A stretch of 64,000 bases of DNA. It comes from Rhodocollybia butyracea (taxonomy: Eukaryota > Basidiomycota > Agaricomycetes > Agaricales > Omphalotaceae). Where the stretch lies: NCBI GenBank assembly GCA_015501585.1, contig JADNRY010000002.1, positions 372,001-436,000 of the forward strand. Direction: 5' to 3'. Under the pieces are notes generated by a model. That model made no database searches. It saw nothing but the letters and a program-made list of their open reading frames with translations, and was not told the origin of the DNA. Shown piece after piece: positions 34,075 to 46,508 of this stretch; positions within the stretch are counted from its first letter, which is position 1, and the number at the start of each line of letters is the position of its first letter. The translations under genes and the position numbers were made by a program.

Positions 34075-36663
34075 GGATAGCTATCAGGGTGTTCAAAGGA
34101 ACAGAGAGAAAATGTTTGATAGTATTCACTCCGATGTCTTGTGCTACTTATACACCCTAGAGTGTTCTCGGCATTAGCAGCTGCAGGCTATTACGCAAGA
34201 TCGTTTCGGAGTGTACAGCTCCGGGGATCTTTCATATCATTAAACCAGGAGGACATGTTTTAGCTTCAACTTCAAATTCCTCTTCAGTAATTGTACTGCG
34301 ACCGGAGGGTTTCTGACATACTATCTCTCTTTACACATCATCAAAGCTTGAGGCGCCAACGAATTGAATAAAATCATCGGCGACAAACTTGCACCGACGT
34401 CCTGACGCCCTCACTTACAGTTGTGAGCAGTTCCATCAGAAATACAGAAGATCCTGGCGATTGGCCACATTCCCACTCGGTGCAAGTGCAGCATGCAAGC
34501 TAGTAACGAGGGGCCGGGAGGGCTCACCACTTGGCCACACTTTGCCCTATCGGAATAAGTAAATGATAGGCGGACTTGCTGAGCTTGGTAAGTTGCGGGA
34601 GGCGGATCAAACTCTTGCGTAGGCTTGCCGTAGCTCGTGTTTCCCTAGGATCAAACACAGTTACCTCGATCTTAGCTTGACCCCTAGTAAGTAGGGGGGA
34701 AAACATGCGCTCATCCGAAGAATCCAAATGCCAGCCTTTTAGGCTCCAAACTGCTCCGAATCATATTAAGAAGGATCACGCGATTTTCCTTGGTTTGAAC
34801 TTTGGGCTGCAAAGAGCGAGCATATGTTATTGTGTGCGAAACGCCTGGACCTTTGGTATGAATTGGATTCTCTGGCAGGCATTTTGACGCAGATCGCGTC
34901 GCGTTTCGTTGTTGAGGCAGTGAACAGTGGTTGTGTTAGTGACGTAGTAAGTAAAGCGCAGTTGCTGATGTTACCAGGGTTTAGATGGTGACATACATAT
35001 GTCTTCAATAAGCTCAACCAGACTCGGCCTCACAGCGTAAGCAGTTCAAAGACAGGGGAATAAGGGACGAGAGATTATATTTATGAAGTTGAAACGCACT
35101 CTCCCGTCCGTAAGTGTAGACACCAACCATCATCTCCAGATGGATCGGGCCCCCCACTCGCATTGCTTTACATGATCGCTCCATCGCTCGGTCTCAGGCG
35201 GCTGTTGGAGTAGGAGGTGATCTCAGAGACTCAGACAGGGATGTTCCCTCCTTGACCGTTGGCTTCATGGGGATCTTCGTCAGGGACGGGTGGTAACTTC
35301 ACGATTCCCCCGGAATCTTGTAAGGATCCTTCTTTTTCCTCGGCAAATTCAAGCCCCGTCCATCCTCACTCTTGTAGACTCTTGTCCCCATCTACCCCAC
35401 TATCCGCTATCCCTGAACTGTCTCACCCTCCTACCGAACTATTGAGCTCTTCGCCATTTGGTTCAAACATTTCGCCGCCTTCAATGGAAAGAAGCGAGTA
35501 GAGGCGGCGGGGAAACAATTCTGTTCAACTGCATTTTTGAAAGATGCTCCACGCTGTTTTACCCCTTAAGGACGTCCGTACTTCTTTGGATTCATCCGAC
35601 AAACTGTTCAGCGTCCCCGGCATCAGACCTTACCCTCCGTGCTTTATCGTCTCCCTTCATCTAGATTCCTGACCTGACCGGTTTCCCAGGCCCCGCTTCG
35701 TGCGGTCCGGGTGGTCTAAGCTTCTCTTTCTTTTTCTCTCTTGAAATAATAAATCTTGCATAGAACAGCGTCCTTGCGGCGCACAAGCTGCGACAAGCAC
35801 GTACTCCAAGTTTCGGTTTCTGGATCATTTTCAAGTCTCTGCATCTGAGCGGATAATACACGCTGCACGCTCTGCGGAAATTTTGTCTACTGCTTGAGCG
35901 TCCAATCGATTTACATGGGAACGAGTGTACTCTTTGCTATGACAATTTTCCCGAGTTCACAGACTGAACTAGCTCCTACTAGAGCAGTTATTATTAGTGC
36001 CAGACCGCCGAAGACCCATTGAACTTTATCCATTTTGTATCTACTGGACTGGCTACCTTGGAACTCTCGACGTGCAGTTTCAGAGACAACTGTAGAACGA
36101 GCAGTATATGGGGCAAGATAGCTTCTGCCTTATCGACAAACGGCCTCTCCACTCAAAATATGTTTGACTGCACACACTGGAATCGAATGTGGTCCAACTA
36201 CATACATAGAATAGGATCCAAGTCCAGCAGCTTATGTCTGCTGAACACGTCCTCTTTTAACATCGACTCCAACCTTTCCGGTCATACACCTGTGCTCTCG
36301 CTGTCATCAGAGAACATCAATGCACGGTCCCTGATGCGGACAGCGTATCAGATGGTATGTTTTGAGAGCTCCTTGACCCTCCTATATTTTCTGCTAGGAG
36401 TGGGGGAAGTTGGATCATCAAGAAACAGTAGAATAAGACGTGACTCGGTGTCTGTAGTATCTGTATACTACATAGAAATATCATTATTACAAAAGATGCA
36501 GGCTATGCCGACTTATCGTAATCCATATACGGTATACTTACTAAGGGCGGAGTGGGGTCTGCGCAATACTTATACGGTAAGTCGGCAGTAAGTACAGATA
36601 AAACAAAGAAAGAAGAACAGTCAGTTGAGAGCCTGTACAAATGTACCCTGTAAATAATTACAT
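34075..36663. other. gene-poor region with coding relic and small inverted-repeat element
   Basis: No intact gene is supported. On the minus strand between about 35,500 and 35,180 one frame reads protein-like (SLQDSGGIVKLPPVPDEDP) but is cut by three TGA codons, suggesting a decayed gene. A 190-codon plus frame at 36,019-36,591 has no recognisable content and I do not call it a gene. An 82-bp inverted-repeat element lies at 36,506-36,587. Confidence 0.4.
36506..36587. repeat. 82-bp element with about 17-bp inverted terminal repeats
   Basis: Begins TGCCGACTTATCGTAA and ends TTATACGGTAAGTCGGCA; the arms pair with two mismatches. Resembles a very short MITE. No target duplication is identified. 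Confidence 0.6.
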
Positions 36664-38087
36664 TCATTTAGAGTCTATGAAGTTTCGAGTATCACGTTCG
36701 ATAGTAACTAAATCCTCGATAACTCCAGCCAGTACGCGAGTCACCGTTGTTAAACGACTGGTGTTTTCGAGGTCGGAATCATGGCCCCCACTATGCAATA
36801 AGCGGTACGACAAACGGAGCATAAGGTTCGCAACACACAAATGTGTTTTACGAACATCATTTTCCATACAAAATGCACGCGGCGAAGGTATTTCATTGGG
36901 GGCACTCTTCCGTACAGCTTCAAACATTTGGTGAATGATGTCGTCCCCATCCTGCTCGCGAGTAAAATCATGCCAGTCGACCGTCGAACCGAGGATTTTT
37001 TCCTGCTTCTCAATCAAGTCCCAGAGGAGCTCCGATCCGCGATATCTGGCGCGAAGAATATCATTAAGTTGCTGCTGTTTTTCACCGCGTGGATCCCACG
37101 AGCGATGGAATTGGATGCCAGGTCCGGAAGATCGAGGGGGTATGGGATAAGTGGAGGCAAATGCTGGTAAGTGATCCACAGTCTGGGCAGGAGTATACTT
37201 GTCATCCTCAGGGTCCGGATATTCAAGGTCAACCTCAGTGACGAAGTCGTCTTCGTGCTTTAGACTCTCGAACTGCCAGAGGACCCCGGACTATAGGCTT
37301 GGAACCCTGATCCCAAATTTCCTCAATCGGACCACTATGATGCGAACCAAAACCACTAAATTTTGGTTCAATATGATGCGAACTGGTATGAGGGTCCAAA
37401 AATGGCTAAAAAAGCGTAAAAACATAAATTTCGCGTTTTCTTGAGTTTCGGAGCGTTTTTGGGCGCATAAACAATCTAAATTCGTCGAAAAAAAAGCATA
37501 TATCAATAATAGTTGTATGTACAAATCCAGGGCTAAATTTTATTGGTTCAACTAGAGCGCTGAGATCTGTTGGGAGGATATCTGAGTACTCGCTATAGAA
37601 GCCACAGAAACAACACATAGATTGCAATTTTCAACTAGATATTCCTCAAAAAAACTCTACAGCTAGTTGGAGCTGACTGGGCAACCACCTCAACGATGCT
37701 GTAGCCCAACTTGATGCGAACCCTCCGGAGGCTCTGCCTGCGGCGAGCACTATGATGCGAACTCTGGACGAGGGTTAACACCCATTTTGGGTACCTCTAT
37801 GATGCGAATCAGGATCAGGGATCTGGGCCTATAGTCCGGGGTCCTACTGCCAGTCCTGAGTATAGTGGTTGCCATCCGTAGGCTCTGATAGGAAGTTAAG
37901 ATTAGCGAAACGAAACTCATTCATTGAATTTGATTAGCGACGCACCATAAATACGGTACTCAGGCTGTGGCTCTATGATGCTACCCAACGGATTCATCGA
38001 AGCAGGAGCATTCAGGGGCTGCGCCGTAGCGGCGTGATGGGTCTGCCACTGAGGGTTGTAGGTGTCATCATTGACATGTATGGACAT
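36664..38087 (-). pseudogene. hypothetical protein gene disrupted by a hAT-like element
   Basis: Reading the minus strand, exon 1 begins at 38087 (MSIHVNDDTYNPQW) and ends at a GTGCGT donor near 37,950. After an intron the frame resumes and reaches 37,846, where it meets the inserted element (37,280-37,845). On the other side the same frame continues (ESLKHEDDFVTEVDLEYPD, then WDLIEKQEKILGSTVDW) to the stop at 36664. Removing the element and one 8-bp target copy leaves the frame in phase, so the insertion is in a coding exon. The element itself carries stops, so the present product would be truncated. The family is not recognised; the C-terminal 170 residues are helical with no known motif. 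Confidence 0.65.
37280..37845. mobile_element. 566-bp non-autonomous hAT-like DNA transposon
   Basis: Perfect 19-bp terminal inverted repeats (AGGACCCCGGACTATAGGC at 37,280-37,298 and its reverse complement at 37,827-37,845), flanked by an exact 8-bp target duplication ACTGCCAG (37,272-37,279 and 37,846-37,853). An 8-bp duplication is the hAT signature. No transposase frame. The motif ATGATGCGAA or a close variant occurs five times in direct orientation (near 37,336, 37,372, 37,711, 37,751, 37,799), clustered towards both ends like hAT subterminal repeats. Perfect TIRs and TSD suggest a recent insertion. Confidence 0.9.
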
Positions 38088-40146
38088 GATCGGGTTGTAA
38101 CGGATGAAAGATTGAGAGGACTCGATCTGAGAGTATAAACGGAAAGGGAGTTTTAAGAGAACATTCCTGGCCTGAAACCCCGACCTTTTATCCCAAAACA
38201 CCTGATGAATGCCTGGTCCACATCAATTCAAGTTGGACGGCAGCAGGAGGACAATGCTTAGTTAGTATTGTTTGGAGTAGACCACCTCAGCCTGTCAAAA
38301 CAATTCCAAAGCATATTTGGACCTTCCAGTCAGCTTTGATGGTCCCAAAAAGGAAATGCAAGACAGACAATGCAAATGATAGTGGTCGTATCTGAAGAAT
38401 GACAATAACAAATGTAAAACAAGAGCATCGTTCATGAAAACACAAAAGATTATTACCAAAGTAGGTAAACAGCGATCAAAGGTAATTGGACGCGGGCTTG
38501 TGACTGTTTTTTTTTTTTTGTGGAATGTTTTACCTGTCAGCTCGTAGAAACACAATGAAGCATGACCCAATGAGACGTTCAGGTTTGAAGACGCTTAAAA
38601 AACTCGGGGAGCGAAAGCTAATACTTGTAATATGTCAAATACTATCTCTCAATACCTAGTACTCCCGCGCGCAGTTTACAGTCTTCTTTTGCTACTTTGT
38701 CTTGTCCCATGTATATCCTCCGTTCAATGCGGAAGCGTTTAGCGACTCGTGAAGGTTCCATCGGAGAGCGGAAGAGGGAATACGTACTATTGGTGACAGT
38801 CAACTCTCTCAGGTTTTGCTTTGCTGATTTGTTCTCCACTTTTGACTACTCGTGAAATTAGGATTAACCGCTCTATTTTTGGAATTGTCAAAGCGTCGGA
38901 TCCTGACATTCAATTTCATAAAGTTAGTCAGCTCACAATAGAGTTTTTTTTTTACCAACCCTTGCTAAATGATTTGGTGTCGCCTTCTACTGTATTGCAA
39001 CGTCTGTACTCCATACATGAATTGAGGGTAGGAAGCTTTATATATAGTACTATTCGGGGCCATCTTCGATGCATATTTACAAGTAACCTTACTTGTCCTA
39101 AGTTACAGCTAGGACTCGCCACGGGTATATACGTACGTGGTAGGTCTTCCGAAAGTATCACAGAGGACAATAATAGCCTAAGCTGGTAGGCTGATTGGCT
39201 GGTGTGCTATACGCTTTATCCCCTTCAAGTCAATCGTGAAAGTCGATCGTGAAAGTTACTTAGGGCGAAGATTGTATGAGCAGCTTTGAATCGCACTAAG
39301 TTCAAATTCCACTCGAAATGAAGGTGATATTATCAAAGCATCATAGACTTTGTCAGTATTGTGGGGGTCTACACCGTGAACCATTGATAGATAAAATCAC
39401 GGTTGTCGTTTAGTAAGGAGCTACTTGGGAAAGGGATGCTTGTTCATCATCGAGGTAGTAGTCGACGAGACTCAACGGCGCTCCAATTGAGCTTATGAAA
39501 TGTGGAAATAAATAGAAAACTTCGACGCGTGCTGAGATCTCAAATCTCATCAGCCCTCAAGTGTCGTGTAGAAACGACATTGCAGTCATGAAGGCGGTTG
39601 TAAATTTATTCGCAAGAAGGGGACATGGCAAGCATACCAAGCTAAATTTACCATTGTTCGATTTATCGCGATGGAAGTTTGTATATTTCTGGAAGACTGA
39701 GGTTGTGGGCGCAATATTGACCTTTAAAATTCTTTGCTTCTGTTATGGGAGGCCAGTAATTGTGCTGCAGTTGAGTACTAGTATCCGCTACAATCTACCC
39801 CAGAGCCAAAGGCATACCCCCAGCCTGCCAGCACAGCCCAATGAGACAAAAGGTTTACTGTAATCCATGCCAAACAGCTACAACAGGAAATGCTCCGCCA
39901 GTACGCAATGCGTCTCTGATAACTTGAAGTAGCAGCCTTGGTGGCAGCAGTTTCGTACCAACTTACGGCTGGACGTCTCTTCAGAGGCTGAAGAGTCTTA
40001 TACCACAGCAGGAATTCCAAGGAATGTCATTATGTCCGTGTTGTTTACTATGGTTGCGAGGATTTTCTGTCGAAAGCTGGTAGCTTGGTTCGGATCAACC
40101 AGCACATGAGTTAAGCGCCCGCTCCGTTCTTGCTCTCACCCATGCA
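38088..40146. other. gene-poor spacer
   Basis: Only short frames, such as minus 38,642-38,839 and plus 38,821-39,189, with no known family. Contains homopolymer T tracts near 38,508-38,520 and 38,944-38,953. Confidence 0.4.
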
Positions 40147-41076
40147 ATGCTACAACTCCAATCCAAACTCCGCTCTCTTCTCCGAGAAACAGCTCAACCG
40201 GTAGCTGTTATTACTTCCATTATTCATCCCCATTCTACTCGTTCTACCTCTGTCTCCCAATTCCACGGTGCCACGCTATCCTCATTCACCTCGATATCAA
40301 TGGACCCACACCCTCTCGTCGCGTTTTCATTAAGGATTCCGTCTAGAATGGGTGACTCTTTGCGTGCAAAACTTGAGCTACCCTCGTCGTCGTCATTCTC
40401 TAACGCGCCATCAAAAAAATTACACTCGAATCCGAATCCGAGTCCGAATTCCTCACTTTCACCAAAATCTCAAACCCACTCCCGCTTCATAATAAACATT
40501 CTTTCTGCATCCCAAGCACCTACTGCCATCCTATTCTCGCGGCCAGATCTCTATCCTCATCCGTTTGACGAGATCTACGAGGTTAAAGAACCCACTCATC
40601 ATCACAATTACCGCAAAAACAAAGACACTGGGCTCAGGCTCCGGTATCATCTAAACGAAGAAGGAATACCGGTTTTAGATGGGTCATTGGGCGCATTGGC
40701 TTGTACGTTGGTGAACAGGCCGATTGAGTTGGGTGGGTTGGATATGGATTCACGGGACGCAGATTTAAATTTGAACACCGGTAGTACTGTGAATACTTCC
40801 TCGGCCAACTCGTCTACATCAGAGCTATACATTGCTCGCGTGACCCGTGTCGAGAATATGGCTTGGGATATAGAGGACGACCCACAAGCAACGCCTCTGC
40901 CTCTGTTATACCATCGTCGTGATTATTCGACTTTGACTTCTCTCGCTTCCCTGCGAACGAGCCGGCTGGAAATTGAAAACGATAGCTCACGGAACGGATT
41001 AGGACTGGGAGACTCGGACCCGGAATTGGGAAAGTCGAAGACTCGGGTTCGTAGACGCAGCGAGCAGGTCAATTGA
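40147..41076 (+). CDS. flavin-reductase-like (FMN-binding split barrel) protein
   Basis: A single 309-codon exon. LRETAQPVAVITS, GATLSSFTSISMDPHPLVAFSL and FIINILSASQ form the N-terminal barrel of the flavin reductase-like domain (about 10-130), and VLDGSLGALACTLVNR with ELYIARVTRVE completes it (about 175-240). Such proteins bind FMN/FAD and reduce it with NAD(P)H or act as small monooxygenase partners; a specific substrate cannot be inferred. Low-complexity Ser/Pro inserts (about 75-115 and 200-215) and a basic tail are additions often seen in fungal versions. The N-terminus may be mitochondrial (Arg/Ser-rich, few acids). Confidence 0.85.
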   Translation: MLQLQSKLRSLLRETAQPVAVITSIIHPHSTRSTSVSQFHGATLSSFTSISMDPHPLVAFSLRIPSRMGDSLRAKLELPSSSSFSNAPSKKLHSNPNPSPNSSLSPKSQTHSRFIINILSASQAPTAILFSRPDLYPHPFDEIYEVKEPTHHHNYRKNKDTGLRLRYHLNEEGIPVLDGSLGALACTLVNRPIELGGLDMDSRDADLNLNTGSTVNTSSANSSTSELYIARVTRVENMAWDIEDDPQATPLPLLYHRRDYSTLTSLASLRTSRLEIENDSSRNGLGLGDSDPELGKSKTRVRRRSEQVN

Positions 41077-42523
41077 TTCAGAGGAACGTAGGCATTGAGG
41101 CTAGGAACGACGAAGGCTGTAGCCTAAGATGAATTTTGTGTCGTTTCGTCACATCTTGCATGGAAACAAAGGTGTGTGTCGTGCTGTGCATTCACCGCAT
41201 CCTCTTGGTTTACTCACTTTGGACGTCTACAGTCTGCGTCGCCAAACCTGGACCTGGCATTATATCCACATACATTATATCCACTGAATATGTCACATCC
41301 GCCTATCTGCATAATATTGTCCGTTTGGAAGTTGGAAGTGCTTCGAGTGCTTTAATCTATAAAGTCTGGTATTGCTGAAAGGCGGTGGTGGTGAGCATTG
41401 ATTCGATGTCTGAATCGAGGAACCAATATCGAAAGTGTCTGAAAGCCTGACGCGTCGGTTCTGCAATGTGGCTTTCCACTGATCATGAGCATCTCCGTAA
41501 AGTTTCTGTTTTTCCCTACGATTCTATGACTTTTACATTGTTTTTTTCTCCGAGGATCTTCCCTTTCCTGCAGCTGCGCCCCACCGGTACGTATCATTCA
41601 GCATTTCCTGTCAACGAAAGTGACGTCCTGATTTCGGTAGATTGATAAGAATCATCTCAAGGAGCTCAACAAAGTGTGGATGGATCAGTAAGTACGGGTG
41701 TTACATGCGACTTACGGGTTATTCCTTGCTTCACTGTCCATTACACCTTTCTGGAGTCATTAATGTTCTCTTCATCGTTATCTTGTCCGACTTAGCAGAC
41801 TTGTTTGAGTTCCATATCCAGCAGCGCTATCTTCGTAGCTTGAATTCCTCCGCTCTCGTAAGTATCAGTCACTGTTGAAAATTCCGCGGACACGGGAACA
41901 GCAGCAAATCTTCTCTGATGTTATACGTGGAGATCAAGTTCTAGCGATGTCCACTCTCGTTAACTCTGTCGTTCGAAAATTAGTGAGTCGAGCCGATGTT
42001 GTACTGGCTGGTGAGTTCTAGTGTATTTTTCATGATATGTGCTATGCTTAACTCTCGTTCCTCCTTATATGACGAGTTAAATCCTGGGGCGTCGTACCGG
42101 CAAGCATTGGCACGATAGTAGTCGTGGGACCGTTTTTTCCTAAGCTGGAATTGCCAGATAGAGCAAGTGATGAACTGACCTCAGCACCCAGACTTTGTAT
42201 CCATTGTAAAATACTACTGATCTCTGATCTTGATTAGACTGGCATATCCGTGATGTTCACAACAGTCTTGAAGCATCTTCCTTCAGCAGCTGAAAATGAT
42301 ATTTCAGTTGAATATTGTGCAGTCTCTGAAGGCCATAGTTTCCTCGCCTTGCTTCAATAAGTGTGATGCTATGGCTGTGGAATTCGAATTGCCAACTGTC
42401 AATCAATCAGGACTTCTCTGACTTCAAGCCCCACCGAGATACCTACTCGGTTCAAAATAGCTGTGAGGTCACTGACATCACCTGTAAAAACCATGCTCGC
42501 AGCCCAACAGCTAAGCAGTCCCC
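41077..42523. other. 5' part of tandem-repeat unit 1
   Basis: From about 41,395 the sequence is a diverged duplicate of 44,690-45,670 (shared stretches such as GAACCAATATCGAA and TCCAGCAGCGCTA). It contains short exon-like pieces but no gene I can assemble. Confidence 0.45.
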
Positions 42524-44236
42524 ATGTCCTCTCCTCTTCCTTTTGTTGGTCTTAACAAATCGTTGCTATATATCCAGTGGGATGTCTATGTTGGAGGTAA
42601 GTGGAAATACTGCCAACATTCTTACGGATCCGAGTTCCGATGCAAACTTTTTTGCAGTGGCCGCAAGCACTGTTGCGGTTTGGGACTATTTTCTGACGTT
42701 CGAGAGAGAGGTAACGGTTTGCGCATCTTGTCTTGCAATGGCCTATTACTCACCTAGTATTATCTGAAGTTGAAACTGATCTGGGTCAGATCTACGATCT
42801 GTAAACGTTTTATCAAGCCCTTACTCATGTTCATTGGCAGAGACAGCAAAAAATGGAGTCTCTGTTCTGTTTCTCATCGTAATCATGGGTTTCCCTGACG
42901 TCACATATTTTTCCCGAGCTCATTTTGCACATAGAACCGATACTTGGCCATAATTGCGCCTCCTGTAGTGACATACGGTGAGGACAACAGGTCTTTGGAG
43001 CATAATGATTTTCTCACTAGAAATAAAGCCAATCTGGATCGAATGTTAATGAGGATGCAAGTAAACATTTCCCTATGTTCATTCTGATGCTGAACGCTTT
43101 TTTCCATATTCGTTCCAAGCAGTTGTGAGTCTGCTATGCCTGTGTGTGATTCTCCATGGTCTGACTTGGTAACTCTGTTAGCTGTAAGGAACTGTTATTA
43201 GTACTATAATATTCGTTTATTTCTGACTCTGTTCCAGGTATATTCGCCTTTGGATACTTGGCAAATTGGAACATGTGTGCCCCCTAGTTTTCTCTTTGCC
43301 GTATGCTAAACTTGGAAACTAGCCTTACTACAACTTGTCCTGACTGATGGAATCCTCTGGCTCTCTGTGTGTGCCTTGTACAAAAACTCCAGAAAGCTCC
43401 GATGGTCACTCCTAGGCCTGATGGCTCTATGTATGTTATCTGCTGTCATTGTGGGATTTGTTGTATTGCGTTCTCAGAAAGGTCAGTAAATTATAATCAA
43501 TCTGTGCATGTACTAAAAATTGAATGATCAATAGACTTTGTCGCGGTTGAATTTACACGTGTGCAGTGCCCGCAGCGCATCATAATCTGTGGTTGGCTTG
43601 GTACGTGTAGCAGCCAATTATGTATTGATTGGACTTTCATTTGTTGATATATCTGCATCAGGATTCCAATCTTGGTCTACGAGACCACGATACTAGTTTT
43701 AGTGTTTAAACTCTCCATTCAATACCAGCGAAATCGGAAAGAATGGTCATCAAATCTGCTGGAACTTTTGCTTAAGCATATGTTTTTTTATTTTGCTTTG
43801 TACGCCCTCACAGTTTTTATATATAATTAATATCGTTCACTAATGATGAATTCCCATTTCTACTCTAGCATTTTTACACTTTATATTAGCAATGCAGTAC
43901 TTTTCGCAAATCCAGATGTGAGTATATACCTCCTACCCAACCCGATAATGGCTAAAGCACCAATGCTCATATTCATTTAGGGTCTATACAAGGTATTCTT
44001 ACTCCAATAATTGTAGTTTTGCTCTCCGTTCTTGGCAATCGGATGATTCTGAACTTGCGCGAAGAAAATAAATGGGCAAATGCAGGAATCTTGTCCCAAG
44101 AAGGTGAAAATACTAGGCCAAACTCGATAGCTCAAGTAGGAACGGCTGGAATAGGTCTCGAGTCCAGGATGAGATTTAACCTTGGAGCAGAGCAAAGTCA
44201 ATTCAGTCAAAGTTATACTGTAACTGAACCGGCGTA
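42524..44236 (+). CDS. DUF6533-type multi-pass membrane protein, copy A
   Basis: Exon 1 (42524-42596) and exon 2 (42658-42710) read MSSPLPFVGLNKSLLYIQWD, then VAASTVAVWDYFLTFERE, the hallmark of the DUF6533 N-terminus (a TM helix followed by a TLxxEV-like motif). Exon 3 starts at 42770 (LKLIWVRSTICKRF), and NRYLAIIAPP follows further on. Later exons give LVLTDGILWLSVCALYKNSR and the C-terminus LSVLGNRMILNLREENKW to a stop at 44234-44236. These proteins are abundant in Agaricomycetes, with about six to seven TM helices and no known function. Exon 3 ends at a GC dinucleotide where copy B has GT, and one junction does not stay in phase, so copy A may be partly degraded. Confidence 0.55.
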
Positions 44237-44389
44237 ACAGATATATATCAAAACTTTGTTTGTCCGAGTGCATCTATGAACTAGTGGCTTGGCTTGGATT
44301 ATGATTTATCACTGAAAAGTCAGCACTAATGAAAGGAGAGGAAAGGAAACCCGGCCAGATGGTCCCTATTCAAGGAACAGCCTAAGTAT

Positions 44390-46181
44390 TACTGCGTTGT
44401 TCAATTTCCTGCAGAGTTTCTCTCTGAAGAGATATTAGGACTCTGCGGAGATCATCCGACGTATGATAGGCCATCATACAACCTACATATTAGGAGTGGC
44501 AGCGCCGCCCCCTAGATCTTCTGAAGTGTGGACTTTATGTAGTGGCTCTACACCCTCAAACAAACCATCGCCCAACATCTCACGATGTTGTACTTATACA
44601 ACTTAAACGCTCAACCCAGAACTCCTGAACTGCTGGCGCCAACTCCAATACTACGATCTTCGCTAAACGTCGACCAAGCATATATGAGCGTCCCGCATGG
44701 AGCCTTTGGGGAACCAATATCGAACGGGCCTGAAAGCTTGACGCGTCGTACTGTGATTATGCAAAGTAGCTTTTCACTGTGCACCTCCATTTTTGTCTTC
44801 TTCCCTACGATCCTCTTCCTCTATGACTTTTACATTCATACTGTGCCAACTTCGAACGCTGGTGCGTATCATTCAAAATTCCTGTCAACAAAATGACCCC
44901 GTGATTTCGGAATCATAAGTATCTCTTAGGTTATATCCAGCAGCGCTACCTTCGTAGCTGCGGTCGAATGTTGAGCATCCTCCATTCTCAAGTCTTTGAA
45001 CACCTCTGCTCCCCTAAGTTTTCAGTTCAGTCACTGTCGAAAATCTCGTTGACACTAGCATTGGAGACAGCGGCAAATCTTCTCCGATGTTGTACGCGGG
45101 GATTGAGTTCTAGCGATAGCACACCCTCATTAACTCTGTCGTTTACAATTAGTGAGTATCCCCGACGTTTCACTGACTGGTGAGTACTAGTATGTTTTCA
45201 AGACATGCTATGCTTACTAGTAGTTCTTGTTCCTCCTTCTACCGTATACAACAATTAAATTCTCGGGGACGTCGTACCGGCAAGCATTGGTACTTTTGAC
45301 TACGTCTTGCGCTCAATTTTGTCCTGAATAACTTACTATTGCGGTGAAATAGGTGGGACCGTTTCATCCTACGCGGGAAGAATCGTCAGATAGAGCAAGT
45401 GATGAACTGACCTCAACACCCAGACTTTGTATACTATCTGATCTCCGATCTTGATAGGGCTGATGTTCGCTGGGGCGCTGATCGTGAAATAAGGTATATC
45501 GTGCGGTAGTCTGTGAAGGCCATGGTTTCCTCGCCTATTGGTTCAATAAGTGCGATTATAGGGCTGTGAAACTGCGATCTGCCAATCACTAGCTACAACC
45601 CCCGTCGACACTTTCGGTGCAAAATAGCGATGAGGCCAACTGTAAAAACTATGCCCAACGGCTAAGTAGTCCCCATGTCACTTTCTCTTCCTTTTGTTGG
45701 CCTCAACAAATCGTTGAACAAATCGTTGCTATATAGCCGATGGGATGCCTATGTTGGACGTAAATGAAGATTCTGCCAACATTCCTCCAGATCCGAGTTC
45801 TGATGCAAACTTCTTGACAGTAGCCGCAAGCACGGTTGTGGTTTGGGACTATTTCCTTACGTTCGAGAAAGAGGTAATAGTTCTGCCCATATCGTTACAA
45901 TGAGCTACTATTCACCTACTACTCGAAGTTGGAACTAATTTGGGTCAGATCTACTATGCATGAACGTTTCGTCAACCCCCTTGCTCATGTTCATTGGTAC
46001 TAGAGACAGTCAAAAAATGGAGTTTTTGTTCTGTTTCTTGCTGTAATCATGAATTTCCTTGGTGTCACTTTTTGAGCTCACTTTGCGTATAGAACCGCTA
46101 CATGGCTATAATTGCACCGCCTGTGATGATATATGGTGAGGATAACAGATTCTTGACGTTTAGTGGTTTTCTCACTAGACT
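44390..46181 (+). pseudogene. DUF6533-type gene, copy B, 5' half
   Basis: Second unit of the tandem duplication. Its exon 1 (45675-45759) and exon 2 (45821-45873) match copy A (MSLSLPFVGLNKSL, AASTVVVWDYFLTFEKE), including intron positions; exon 1 has an extra 12-bp direct repeat (AACAAATCGTTG twice). Exons corresponding to LELIWVRSTM and NRYMAIIAPP follow. Homology to copy A stops at 46,181 (TTCTCACTAGA) and resumes at 58,084, so the gene is split by an 11.9-kb insertion. A 1-nt difference from copy A in exon 3 also changes phase. Not expected to be functional. Confidence 0.7.
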
Positions 46182-46369
46182 TGCGAGTGTGGGCCATCGC
46201 GCCAAGCGCGTGGCAGGTACGAGTCCTGTACTTAAAAGAAATTAATCTACTCTGCCACTTACAGTAAGCGTTACATCCAGAACTATCAAAAGAAACACTT
46301 GACGACAGATTAGATTAGACTATATATATAAGACGATCGTAATAAGCGCGACTGGCGCTAACAAACAAT

Positions 46370-46508
46370 TAACTTCTTACACCGGGGGCAAGGACCGGCG
46401 CAGTTGATTTCCCACTGCCATTAACGCAGTGGGCAACGCAGGGGGCAACGCAGTCGTTTTTGCGATGATGTCATTCTATTGAGACGGATTTCCAAGCCTT
46501 CCGGCCGA
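46370..46508 (+). repeat. left arm of long imperfect inverted repeat
   Basis: Aligns at roughly 80-85% with the reverse complement of 57,672-57,797; the shared core includes ACACCGGGGGCAAGGAC and GCAGTTGATTTCCCACTGCC. Confidence 0.75.

Noticed and set aside
36019..36591. 190-codon open frame on the plus strand
   Set aside because: No family motif, composition unlike its neighbours, and it ends inside the 82-bp inverted-repeat element; probably a chance frame.
39296..39330. GTTCAAATTCC, reminiscent of a tRNA B box
   Set aside because: No matching acceptor, D or anticodon arms upstream.
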